The translations under genes were made by a program, and so were the position numbers. A model generated the notes under the pieces. The model searched no databases and was not told where the DNA came from. It saw only the letters and a list, made by a program, of their open reading frames with translations. Source: Gammaproteobacteria bacterium (GTDB lineage Bacteria > Pseudomonadota > Gammaproteobacteria > Pseudomonadales > Azotimanducaceae). Taken from it: a DNA stretch of 10,427 nucleotides. Of this stretch, positions 1 through 7,664 are shown in pieces; the first letter of the stretch is position 1, and each line of letters starts with the position of its first letter. The stretch spans positions 13,097 through 23,523 of the forward strand of contig NZNP01000050.1 of NCBI GenBank assembly GCA_002694945.1, in the 5' to 3' direction.

Positions 1-354
1 GGTGGTTTATTTCGTCTACCAAGAGCATTGGGTATGGCAACTGCGATGGAAGCCATTATGACTGGGGAGCCAATATCAGCTCAGCGTGCATACGAACTAG
101 GTATGGTTAATAAAGTGGTATCACCTGATAAGGTCATGGTTGAGGCTCGTGACTTGGCGAAAAGGATACTCTGCAATGCTCCGCTGGCGGTATTTGCTAG
201 CCGCAAAGTTGCCGCCCGCGCAATGATGGATAGTGACGATGATCTGTGGCGGGCGAGCGGTGAAGCTATGCGGAGTCTTGCCTCGACAGAGGACTACAGG
301 GAAGGACCGTTAGCTTTTATTGAAAAGCGAGATCCAGTCTGGAAAGGGCGTTAG
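1..354 (+). CDS. Enoyl-CoA hydratase/isomerase (crotonase family), C-terminal fragment
   Basis: The frame is open from the first base and ends at TAG 352-354, leaving 117 residues; the N-terminal half lies outside the window. The fragment opens with GGLFRLPRALG, the crotonase segment just after the second catalytic glutamate. It continues with the family's helix containing TGEPISAQRAYELGMVNKVV and then APLAVFASRK, close to other enoyl-CoA hydratases. Family members hydrate or isomerise the double bond of acyl-CoA thioesters in the cytoplasm, in beta-oxidation or related acyl-CoA breakdown. The oxyanion-hole and first catalytic segments are not visible, so hydratase cannot be separated from isomerase or other crotonase activities. 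TTG at 28 is internal and is not a start. The gene converges on the MDR oxidoreductase, with a shared hairpin terminator 4 nt past the stop. Family assignment is firm; the exact reaction is not. Confidence 0.9.
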   Translation, partial: GGLFRLPRALGMATAMEAIMTGEPISAQRAYELGMVNKVVSPDKVMVEARDLAKRILCNAPLAVFASRKVAARAMMDSDDDLWRASGEAMRSLASTEDYREGPLAFIEKRDPVWKGR

Positions 355-357
355 ATT

Positions 358-395
358 ATTAACCTGGGCAGGTCCTTCAGTCTGCCCAGGTTAAT
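358..395. terminator. Bidirectional hairpin terminator between convergent genes
   Basis: A perfect 14-bp inverted repeat (arms 358-371 and 382-395, core CCTGGGCAG/CTGCCCAGG) encloses a 10-nt loop. It fills the gap between the enoyl-CoA hydratase stop (354) and the MDR oxidoreductase stop (400). The A/T outer pairs of each arm can act as part of a U-rich tail, although neither side has a long T-run. Position and strength suggest it ends transcription from both directions. Confidence 0.85.
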
Positions 396-399
396 TGGC

Positions 400-1524
400 T
401 CACTTGTTGGGATTGATTAGGTACTTCTCGCCTGTTGCCATCCTGCCATAGGTGTTGATGGCTTCAAGACTTAGTGCCTCGGCTAACGAAATTTCACTGG
501 TATAGTGGCTCGCGAAAGTCGTCTTAATCTCGTCCGCAACTCGTTGTCGGAGTATGTCTGCAGCTTCAGTCCCGATCTTTTGCAAGAAAGGAGTTAGAAG
601 CCAGCCGCCCAGACCCCATGACATACCGAAATTTCGGCTAAGGGTCGTTGTTGTGCGGTCCAATCCTCCGTAGATGTAAACCTGCTTGTATTGTTCAGAA
701 CCATAACGGCTGTAATTACTAGCGCTTTGTTGAGCTGCAGCCTCCATACATGACAGCAAATTACTTGCCAGTGTGCCGCCGCCGGTAGCGTCAAAGGCAA
801 CGTACGCGCTTGTCGTCGCGATTGCGTCGGTAAGATTATTCATGAAATCGCCTTCGCCGCTGTTACATACATGTGTGGCGCCAAGATTTGTCAGCAGATC
901 AACGTGTTCTTGTTTCCGAACGACGTTGACCAGTTCGATGCCGTCCTTTAGGCAAATTTTTTGCAGCATTTGACCGAGATTTGAGGCGGCAGCTGTGTGA
1001 CAAAGTGCCGAAAAACCCTCTCCTTTCATGGTTTCTACCATGCCCAATGCCGTTAAAGGGTTAACGAAGCAGGACGCGCTCTCAGCTGAAGTAACACCCT
1101 CGTGCATGGCGAGACATTGCTTTGCTTTGACGACACGGTATTGGCTGTACATTGCGCCGCCTAAAATACCTACGGTTTTACCAAGTAGTGATTGAGCAAG
1201 TTCGCCGGAACCTGCGTCGACTACGACTCCGCCACCTTCATTGCCTACCGGTAAAGCTTGACCAACGCGTGCTGCAACAGCTCCCCTTAACTTTTCAGGG
1301 ATTGTCGCGCTAATGGTTGGGGCTTCTGCGCTGCCGCCTGCCTTCGCCGTTGACATGTCAGCCATGCCAAACAGCAGTCCCAAATCAGACGGATTGATTG
1401 GTGACGCTTCGACCTTTACAAGGACTTCGTTCTCGCCGGGTTCAGGCACCGGTATCTTCGCTAGCGATAGTTCCAAAGTCCCGCCATCTGTGACTAGTGA
1501 TTGTAGTTGTAGCTGATCTGCCAT
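400..1524 (-). CDS. Zinc-less MDR-family oxidoreductase (quinone oxidoreductase-like)
   Basis: The 374-residue protein has the medium-chain dehydrogenase/reductase layout. An N-terminal GroES-like domain contains PGENEVLVKVEASPINPSDLG (about 29-49) and the GNEGGGVVVDAG segment (94-105). A Rossmann NAD(P)H domain follows, with the hallmark VNPLTALGM at 154-162. No cysteine-rich structural zinc lobe and no clear catalytic zinc ligands are seen, which points to the quinone oxidoreductase/enoyl-reductase side of the family. The nucleotide loop reads HTAAASNLGQM (176-186) instead of the usual AAxGGVG, a non-standard form. It probably carries out NAD(P)H-dependent reduction or oxidation of a small carbonyl or enoyl compound in the cytoplasm; the substrate is unknown. 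The ATG at 1524 is supported by a GGGAG ribosome site (1534-1538). It lies 37 bp after the ABC exporter on the same strand, so co-transcription is likely. Confidence 0.85.
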   Translation of the reverse strand: MADQLQLQSLVTDGGTLELSLAKIPVPEPGENEVLVKVEASPINPSDLGLLFGMADMSTAKAGGSAEAPTISATIPEKLRGAVAARVGQALPVGNEGGGVVVDAGSGELAQSLLGKTVGILGGAMYSQYRVVKAKQCLAMHEGVTSAESASCFVNPLTALGMVETMKGEGFSALCHTAAASNLGQMLQKICLKDGIELVNVVRKQEHVDLLTNLGATHVCNSGEGDFMNNLTDAIATTSAYVAFDATGGGTLASNLLSCMEAAAQQSASNYSRYGSEQYKQVYIYGGLDRTTTTLSRNFGMSWGLGGWLLTPFLQKIGTEAADILRQRVADEIKTTFASHYTSEISLAEALSLEAINTYGRMATGEKYLINPNK

Positions 1525-1561
1525 TTTTAGCTGCTCCCGTTTTGCTGGTTTCTATTTTCAG

Positions 1562-3445
1562 TTATTTCAAACCTTCCTCTGAGAAGATTTTCTGAATCTT
1601 CTCCATCTCATCTGCTGCTGCTTTTTGTCGACGCCACATCTCCGCATATAGTCCGTTAGACTCAATGAGCTCATCGTGAGCTCCGCACTCAATAATTCGT
1701 CCTTCGCTTAATACCAAGATTTCATCTGCGTCAACGATAGTTGATAATCGGTGCGCAATGATCAACGTCGTTCTATTTTTTGATACCTCTGTAAGAGCTA
1801 ATTGAATCTCTCTCTCTGTTTTAACATCTAAAGAGGAGGTTGCTTCATCCAGTATCAGTATTGAAGGGTTTTTCAGCAGAGTTCTCGCGATAGCTACGCG
1901 TTGCTTCTCGCCCCCCGATAGTTTCAGGCCTCGTTCTCCAACCCGCGTGTCGTACCCTTGAGGCAGTGATATAATGAAGTCGTGAATGCTGGCAAGTTTC
2001 GCAACTACCTCTACCTCGGTATCGCAGGCGTCAGGTCTGCCATAACGAATATTATACCGAATGGTGTCGTTAAACAGGACTGTATCCTGTGGGACGATAC
2101 CGACATGGTCACGCAGGCTAGCCTGCGTGACGCGCTTGATGTCCTGGTTGTCTATCGTAATGTTACCTCGTTGCACTTCGTAGAAGCGATAGAGTAACCG
2201 AGATATCGTTGACTTGCCGGCACCGCTTGCACCAACGACTGCAAGTGTTTTACCCCGATTGATACTGAAACTGATGTCCTGGATCACCGGCACGTTCTCT
2301 TCGTACTGAAAGCTTACATTGTTAAATCGGACTTCTGCGTTCTTTACTTGGAGATCTCCGGCATCTGTTCTGTCTTTAATTTCGGGCTTAAGATCGAGTA
2401 ACTGGAACAGGTATTCCATGTCAATCAGTGACTGTCGAATCATACGGTAGGACGACCCTAAAAACCCTAGGGGAATGAAGAGTTGTAGCATGAAGGTGTT
2501 CAACATCACCACTTCACCTACAGAGAGGTGTCCTGCAGCATAGTCCTTTACGGCGATAACGAGAATTGCTACTTGACAAACAACGCGGATCACTAATTGT
2601 CCGCCATTTAGAAGGCCCAGGGTGGTCTGGCTCTTAATTGCAGCCTCCTGGTAACGCGCCAGTGCATTGTTGTACCGTCTACTTTCGTAAGCTTCGTTGC
2701 CAAAATATTTGACTGTCTCAAAATTTAAAAGGCTATCGACGCCAATCGATGTGGCTCTTGATTCTTGCGTGACCATCGCTCTACGAAATCGAGTACGCCA
2801 TTCAGTAAACAAGAGTGTGAAGGCAATGTAGGCTGTTACGGCGAGCAGAATAACTGTGACGTATTTTTGGGGGTATGATATCGCAAGGTAAACTGATACC
2901 AGAATGATCTCGAAGATAGTCGGTGCGATATTGAAAGCAAATAGACCGATGATCTGTTGCAATGCCCTTGTTCCTCTTTCGATAGCGCGTGAAAGTCCGC
3001 CAGTTTTGCGATCGAGGTGGAAGCGCATGCTGAGTTCGTGCAGATGACCAAAAGCTTTGAGTCCAATTAATCGTTGGGCGAATTCGGAAACAGGTGTGAA
3101 TACAGCAGCCCTGATTTCTGTTAATGCTCCAGGCAGAAAAACCATTAATCCGTAAAGAATAGTCAGTCCCATCAAGACTGACATTGCCTGACCGCCCATT
3201 TCCGCGTTTACAAGCTTCTCCAGACCATCGACAAGATCCTTCAAAACGATTGGTCCGTAAACGTTCGCGACCCGACCTAAGATCAGGCAGGCTAGTGCAA
3301 TCATGACGCGAGTTCGCATGTCGCGACGATCTTTGGGCCACAAAAAAGGCAGCACTGCCTTAATGGTTTGTAGAGGAGTGCGTTTTTCGACTCCGTCTAT
3401 AGTCAATGGGTCGTCGAACGCTGTGGCGTGATTAAAGTGGTCCAT
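1562..3445 (-). CDS. Atm1/HMT1-type ABC exporter (permease fused to ATPase)
   Basis: A 627-residue half-transporter expected to dimerise in the inner membrane. The transmembrane domain (about 45-340) contains the motifs FHLDRKTGGLSRAIERGTRA (142-161) and NFETVKYFGNEAYESRRY (241-258), which closely match the Atm1/ABCB7/HMT1 group. The ATPase domain is complete: Walker A GASGAGKST (405-413), Q-loop VPQD (451-454), signature LSGGEKQR (509-516), Walker B ILILDE (529-534) and H-loop His565. Characterised bacterial Atm1 proteins export glutathione-conjugated or persulfide-type compounds and help with heavy-metal or sulfur stress; that role is inferred here, not seen. The start ATG at 3445 is preceded by GAGAGA. 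The 173 bp between dnaE2 and this gene is AT-rich, contains a minus-strand TATAAT (3586-3591) without a good -35, and shows no convincing terminator, so either its own promoter or readthrough is possible. It probably heads a two-gene operon with the MDR oxidoreductase. Confidence 0.93.
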   Translation of the reverse strand: MDHFNHATAFDDPLTIDGVEKRTPLQTIKAVLPFLWPKDRRDMRTRVMIALACLILGRVANVYGPIVLKDLVDGLEKLVNAEMGGQAMSVLMGLTILYGLMVFLPGALTEIRAAVFTPVSEFAQRLIGLKAFGHLHELSMRFHLDRKTGGLSRAIERGTRALQQIIGLFAFNIAPTIFEIILVSVYLAISYPQKYVTVILLAVTAYIAFTLLFTEWRTRFRRAMVTQESRATSIGVDSLLNFETVKYFGNEAYESRRYNNALARYQEAAIKSQTTLGLLNGGQLVIRVVCQVAILVIAVKDYAAGHLSVGEVVMLNTFMLQLFIPLGFLGSSYRMIRQSLIDMEYLFQLLDLKPEIKDRTDAGDLQVKNAEVRFNNVSFQYEENVPVIQDISFSINRGKTLAVVGASGAGKSTISRLLYRFYEVQRGNITIDNQDIKRVTQASLRDHVGIVPQDTVLFNDTIRYNIRYGRPDACDTEVEVVAKLASIHDFIISLPQGYDTRVGERGLKLSGGEKQRVAIARTLLKNPSILILDEATSSLDVKTEREIQLALTEVSKNRTTLIIAHRLSTIVDADEILVLSEGRIIECGAHDELIESNGLYAEMWRRQKAAADEMEKIQKIFSEEGLK

Positions 3446-3618
3446 TCTCTCGCACGATTAATGTGGTCTCGAATTTAGTAGAATTTGAATCGGTATCGCG
3501 TAGATAACTTATTGCATCTTCAGTAATAGAATAATGGGAATTTTCGTAATTGATATCGTTCTACCTGCTAAGTTAAATCTTAGTTATTATAATTTTTCTT
3601 TCAAAACCGCTGAGTAGA

Positions 3619-6600
3619 TTATTTGAAATCTCTTGATTTCAGAGAAAAGTGTTCGAGATAGATGCTTAAATCCTCGACGTGACCAGCTATGACGTGAATA
3701 ACCGACGCTTCTCTTTCCAGCACCCCCTTGATTAACAAAAGTCGTCCTTGGGTCACTGCAGCTCGGTAGGTTTCCAACACACGTGTCCAGATAACGACAT
3801 TGATATTATCTGTTTCATCTTCAATCGTCAGAAAAAGCACTCCCGAAGCGGAGGAAGGTCGCTGCCGGCCCGTGACGATTCCGGCTATCCGAACGAACCT
3901 GCCATGATTAATTTTGGTCAGGTCTGTTGCTCTTTTGCATCGGTGAAATGGTAAATCGTGTTGCTCTCGTAGCATCGCCATAGGGTGCCGTCCGAGTGTT
4001 AAGCCCAGACTGGTGTAGTCTGCCCTTAGATCATCTGTTTCCATTGGGGCTGGCAGAATGACTGGTGTTTCATCAATATGGGTCGATACGCTCGTTCTAG
4101 CATTGGCCCCTTGTGAACCGAGTAAAGGTGATTCGGGCATTAAGCCTCTCGCTTGCCAATGGGTTTGGTAGCGATGTCCTGATAGCGTTTTAAAAGCGCC
4201 ACCTTCTGTTAGCCGAGCAAGATCACCCTTATCAATTATGGCTCGGCGAGTGATATCTTTAAGATCGTTTATTGGTGCGTTGTTTCTCGCCTCGATGATT
4301 CTTTGAGCCGTATTTTGTTTAAGGCCTTTAATGCGTTGGAAGCCTAGCCGGATAGCTGGTTGAGTTGATGCTATTTCACCCTGGCGAGACGGCTTTTCGA
4401 GTGTTGATTCCCAGCCACTACAATTTATGTCGACGGGTCTGACTTCGATATCATGTCGTTTTGCATCCTGTACTAGTTGTGACGGTGAATAAAAGCCCAT
4501 GGGTTGGCTATTCAGCAAACCACAATAGAAAGCGGCGGGCTCATGACGCTTCAGCCATGCTGAAACATAAACCAGCAGTGCAAAGCTCGCTGCATGCGAT
4601 TCAGGAAAACCGTAATCGCCAAAACCCTTGATCTGTTCGAAGATGCGCTCAGCAAACTCTCGATTATGACCACGATCTAACATTCCGCTAACTAATTTCT
4701 GCTGAAACCTACCTAGACCTCCTTTGCGTTTCCAAGCAGCCATAGCACGTCTTAACTGGTCAGCTTCGCCTGGAGTGAAACCAGCGGCTACCACTGCAAG
4801 CTTGATAACCTGTTCCTGGAAAATAGGTACCCCAAGGGTTCGTTCTAACACTTCCTTGATATCGTCATTGGCGTAAGTGACTTTTTCTTCGCCATTTCGG
4901 CGTCTCAAGTAGGGGTGGACCATTTTGCCTTGAATGGGGCCAGGCCTGACAATGGCCACTTCAATCACGAGGTCATAAAAGTTTTTTGGCTTCAGCCTGG
5001 GCAGCATGGACATCTGTGCTCTTGATTCGACCTGAAAAACGCCAACGCTGTCGCCCTGTTGCAGCATGTGGTAGGTCAGTGGGTCTTCTGCTGGAATGTT
5101 GGCTAGGGATAGGTTCATGTCCCGATAGCTGTTGATCATATCGAAACTTTTACGAATTGAGGTCAGCATGCCTAGAGCTAATACATCCACCTTCAAAAGA
5201 CCCAATGACTCCAAGTCGTTTTTGTCCCATTGGATAATAGTGCGCTCCGCCATGCTGGTATTTTCAATAGGCGCTAGTTGAGATAACGGGCCGCTTGAGA
5301 TAACGAAACCTCCAACATGCTGTGACAGGTGCCGGGGAAAACCCAGGATCGCATCGATCAGACTCAGGAACTGATCAATGATGCTGCTGCGGGGGTTAAT
5401 GCCGGCCTCGGCAAATCTTTCCCCAAGGACTTCTCGCTTATCCCACCAGGACAGGGATTTGGCCAGATGATCAACCAGTTGCTGGTCGAGACCGAGAGCT
5501 TTGCCAACATCTCGAATTGCGCTCCTGGGCCTGTAGGTGACAACGGTTGCGGCCAGGGCTGCTCGATGGCGCCCATATTTTTTGTAGATGTACTGTATGA
5601 CCTCTTCACGACGTTCGTGCTCGAAGTCCACATCGATGTCGGGTGGTTCGTTTCTTTCCTTTGAGATAAACCGCTCGAATAAGAGGTTAACCCTGGCTGG
5701 ATCGACCTCGGTAATTTCCAGGCAATAGCAAACAGCGCTGTTGGCTGCTGAGCCTCGCCCCTGACAGAGAATGTCCTGACTTTTGGCAAACTGAACGATA
5801 TCGAAAACCGTTAGGAAGTAATACTCGTAGGCCATTTCGGCTATCAGAGTGAGCTCCTTTTCGATCAGTCGCAGCACAGCAGGAGGAGCGCCGTAGGGCC
5901 ATCTTTTTTCAGCTCCACAATAAGCCAGCTGTCTTAAATAAGCTGAGGCTGTTAAGCCAGGAGGTACCAGTTCTTCGGGGTACTCGTAACGCAATTCATC
6001 CAAGGAGAACTGACACATGTCGGCTATGGCGCACGAGGCAGTCAATAACCCGGCAGGGTAGAGCTCAGTAATCTGTTTGATGGATCGCAGGTACTTTTCT
6101 CCGTTGGCCGGTAATAGCCGACCAGCCAGCTGGATTGATTGCTGCATCCTGACAGCGGAGATGACATCAAGCAGTTGCTTTCGGTCGTGATGATGCATGC
6201 GGACATCGCCCGCGGCGACTATGGGTAGATCGAATTGTTGAGATAACCTGAAATTATGCTCGTAGCACGTAATACTTTTACCGTTAGGAAATGCTTCAAG
6301 ACCCAACCATAACCTGTCGGGGAAAAACTCCTTTAACAGGCTCGCGGATGCCTCATGGTGTGTGTCTGGTTCACCGGGAAACCAGATAACGATGCATTGG
6401 TCGGTAGCAAACTCCAGGTCCTTTAGTGCCAGGCGATACGTCCCTTTTTCGGCCCGGCGCCGAGCCAGGGTAATCAGATTACAGATCTGGCCATAGCCGG
6501 TGCGGTTAGGGGCCAGAAGCACCAGGAGCAGATCGTCATCGAGTTGAAATTCACTGCCGATGATCAGCTTGATGCCATGTTCCTTGGCAGCTACGTGGGC

Positions 6601-6747
6601 CTTGACGATCCCCGCCATCGTGCATTCGTCGGTAATGGCAATGGCCCTGTAACCCAGCTTTGCTGCCTGCATGACCAGTTCTTCCGGGTGAGATGCCCCC
6701 CTGAGGAAAGAGTAGTTACTTATACAATGCAGCTCTGCATAAGCCAT
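3619..6747 (-). CDS. dnaE2: Error-prone DNA polymerase III alpha subunit homologue DnaE2 (ImuC)
   Basis: A full-length 1042-residue C-family polymerase of the DnaE2 type, which carries out mutagenic translesion synthesis after DNA damage. The N-terminal PHP domain begins AELHCISNYSFLRGASHPEE (4-23) and has ITDECTMAGIVKAH (38-51). It keeps His7, but the usual HxH pair is replaced by HCI, as in other DnaE2 proteins, so exonuclease activity is unlikely. The polymerase core has GRGSAANS (330-337) and PDIDVDFEH (369-377) with catalytic Asp370 and Asp372; the third aspartate is probably Asp521 in LLKVDVLALG. A helix-hairpin-helix (about 803-822) and a C-terminal OB fold (about 949-990) follow, and the ending LKSRDFK is typical of the family. 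No strong Shine-Dalgarno sequence precedes the ATG, but this start gives the expected N-terminus. A consensus LexA box lies 27 nt upstream, implying SOS control. DnaE2 normally works with ImuA and ImuB, often encoded just upstream; neither is present here. Confidence 0.97.
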   Translation of the reverse strand: MAYAELHCISNYSFLRGASHPEELVMQAAKLGYRAIAITDECTMAGIVKAHVAAKEHGIKLIIGSEFQLDDDLLLVLLAPNRTGYGQICNLITLARRRAEKGTYRLALKDLEFATDQCIVIWFPGEPDTHHEASASLLKEFFPDRLWLGLEAFPNGKSITCYEHNFRLSQQFDLPIVAAGDVRMHHHDRKQLLDVISAVRMQQSIQLAGRLLPANGEKYLRSIKQITELYPAGLLTASCAIADMCQFSLDELRYEYPEELVPPGLTASAYLRQLAYCGAEKRWPYGAPPAVLRLIEKELTLIAEMAYEYYFLTVFDIVQFAKSQDILCQGRGSAANSAVCYCLEITEVDPARVNLLFERFISKERNEPPDIDVDFEHERREEVIQYIYKKYGRHRAALAATVVTYRPRSAIRDVGKALGLDQQLVDHLAKSLSWWDKREVLGERFAEAGINPRSSIIDQFLSLIDAILGFPRHLSQHVGGFVISSGPLSQLAPIENTSMAERTIIQWDKNDLESLGLLKVDVLALGMLTSIRKSFDMINSYRDMNLSLANIPAEDPLTYHMLQQGDSVGVFQVESRAQMSMLPRLKPKNFYDLVIEVAIVRPGPIQGKMVHPYLRRRNGEEKVTYANDDIKEVLERTLGVPIFQEQVIKLAVVAAGFTPGEADQLRRAMAAWKRKGGLGRFQQKLVSGMLDRGHNREFAERIFEQIKGFGDYGFPESHAASFALLVYVSAWLKRHEPAAFYCGLLNSQPMGFYSPSQLVQDAKRHDIEVRPVDINCSGWESTLEKPSRQGEIASTQPAIRLGFQRIKGLKQNTAQRIIEARNNAPINDLKDITRRAIIDKGDLARLTEGGAFKTLSGHRYQTHWQARGLMPESPLLGSQGANARTSVSTHIDETPVILPAPMETDDLRADYTSLGLTLGRHPMAMLREQHDLPFHRCKRATDLTKINHGRFVRIAGIVTGRQRPSSASGVLFLTIEDETDNINVVIWTRVLETYRAAVTQGRLLLIKGVLEREASVIHVIAGHVEDLSIYLEHFSLKSRDFK

Positions 6748-6765
6748 GGTTTAACGCGATCTTGA

Positions 6766-6803
6766 TATTTATATTACTGTATATATATACAGTAATATAA
6801 ATA
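6766..6803. repeat. 38-bp perfect palindrome around the SOS box
   Basis: The two 19-nt half-sites 6766-6784 and 6785-6803 are exact reverse complements. The central 20 bp are the LexA consensus; the flanks add 9 further symmetric A/T-rich bases on each side. Symmetry breaks at 6765/6804. A LexA operator needs only about 16-20 bp of symmetry, so the extension is unusual. It could aid DNA melting, cruciform formation or dimer-dimer contacts, or belong to overlapping promoters for both directions. These functions are inference. Confidence 0.95.
6775..6794 (-). promoter_or_regulatory. LexA-binding SOS box controlling dnaE2
   Basis: The sequence TACTGTATATATATACAGTA matches the ideal E. coli/gammaproteobacterial LexA operator (CTGT-N8-ACAG with alternating AT). 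It ends 27 nt before the dnaE2 ATG, where bound LexA would block the promoter or initiating polymerase; the -10 element is probably within the adjacent TA-rich bases. An operator this close to consensus predicts tight repression and late induction after DNA damage. Because it is symmetric it might also affect rightward transcription, where no intact gene lies nearby. Confidence 0.95.
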
Positions 6804-7053
6804 AGTGTGGCTGCGGATTCAAGACCCGAAGTCACAGGGTGAAGAAACATTAAAAGATGACAAATCGCAGGAACTAAGGCATTTCCCGGAGTATTCGTTC
6901 GTCGGGTCGTCAGTTAATAGCCTCCCCGCCCAACAGACTGGCACGCAAATGACGGGGTGTCTTGTCATCACAATTGAAAGCAGGATGCGTGTATACTGGA
7001 TATCAGGGTTTCGACCGATGATTTGGTCTGAGTAACGACGGATAACTACACGA
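6804..7053. other. Gene-poor interval between the SOS box and the slyD remnant
   Basis: About 250 bp with no recognisable protein or RNA gene. One plus-strand frame stays open from GTG 6805 to 7035 (76 residues), but it lacks a ribosome site, resembles no family I know, and has a composition typical of chance translation. No paired -35/-10 promoter was convincing. It may be the decayed upstream region of the slyD remnant. Confidence 0.5.
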
Positions 7054-7558
7054 ATGCGCGGCTATCATAGCAAAAGATAAAGTTGACGCTTTTCACTACG
7101 TTTTGCGGAGTGAATCCGGAGAAGAAATCAAAAACAGCCATGGCGATGAGCCGATGGTTTATCTTCATGGTGGTTATCGAAACGTTTTACCGAAGATGGA
7201 AGACGCTCTCGAAGGCAGAGAGCCGGGAGATAAGTTTGACGTCACGTTGCGGCCCGAGCACGCCTATGGCCTTCGTTTAGCCGATGCTCAGCAGCGGGTC
7301 CCCATTAAACACCTGTTGACCTGATCGAAACGATACCGTCCGGGGATGGTAGTAAAAGTGAATACCTCAGACGGACTAAGAGATGTGATCACTGTCAAAG
7401 TTGGTAAATTCAATGCAGATGTTGGCATCAATCATCCCCTGGCTGGAATAACCCTGACATTCGACGTCGAGATCATCGATATCCGTGCGGCGACCGATGA
7501 AGAAATTAGTCATCGCCACAGCCATGGCTGGGTCCCGTCTGCGTGCCATCAACACTGA
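7054..7558 (+). pseudogene. slyD: SlyD-type FKBP peptidyl-prolyl isomerase, disrupted
   Basis: The frame from 7067 reads IAKDKVDAFHYVLRSESGEE, then EPMVYLHGG, EDALEGREPGDKFDVTLRPEHAYG and QRVPIKHLLT. This is the FKBP fold with the start of the SlyD insert-in-flap domain. TGA at 7322-7324 interrupts it. The same frame then resumes with RPGMVVKVNTSDG, VKVGKFNADVGINHPLAGITL and FDVEIIDIRAATDEEI, ending in a short His-rich tail (HRHSHG, CHQH) at TGA 7556-7558. Together about 162 residues, the normal length of this family of proline isomerases/metal-binding chaperones. No ATG, GTG or TTG starts the conserved frame before its first strand: an in-frame TAA is at 7043-7045, and the nearby ATG at 7054 is one base out of frame. 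Two lesions argue for a pseudogene. Read error, or translation restarting at the internal ATG 7346, are alternatives. The start boundary is approximate. Confidence 0.8.
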
Positions 7559-7664
7559 CGCACAGAACGTTCATCTAGGACACTTCCATAGAGCATTGTC
7601 CGCTATTCAATGATTTCTTGGCCCGATTGATTTTATACTGATTTTTTTACCAGGATGATTAACG

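Noticed and set aside
2802..3341. A 179-codon minus-strand frame overlapping the ABC exporter
   Set aside because: It overlaps the transmembrane domain of a clearly conserved exporter in another frame, and its translation looks like out-of-frame sequence.
3586..3614. A minus-strand TATAAT as promoter of the ABC exporter
   Set aside because: The hexamer at 3586-3591 is good, but the sequence 17 nt upstream is a poor -35 and the region is AT-rich, so chance is likely.
3624..3641. Small 7-bp inverted repeat at the end of dnaE2 as a terminator
   Set aside because: The stem is AT-rich and short, overlaps the last codons, and is not followed by a T-run on the minus strand.
5329..5664. A 111-codon plus-strand open frame inside dnaE2
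   Set aside because: It lies entirely antisense to the conserved polymerase core, has no family resemblance and no convincing ribosome site; treated as a shadow frame.
6805..6850. tRNA-like bases (GGATTCAAGACCC) near the SOS box
   Set aside because: No matching acceptor, D or anticodon stems could be drawn around it.
6805..7035. A 76-codon frame starting at GTG just right of the SOS palindrome, possibly a small SOS gene
   Set aside because: No ribosome site, no recognisable motif or membrane segment, and a weak start; support is too thin to call a gene.
7322..7324. Selenocysteine insertion at the in-frame TGA of the slyD-like gene
   Set aside because: The position is not a known cysteine/selenocysteine site in this family, no convincing stem-loop follows immediately, and the missing start codon already suggests decay.
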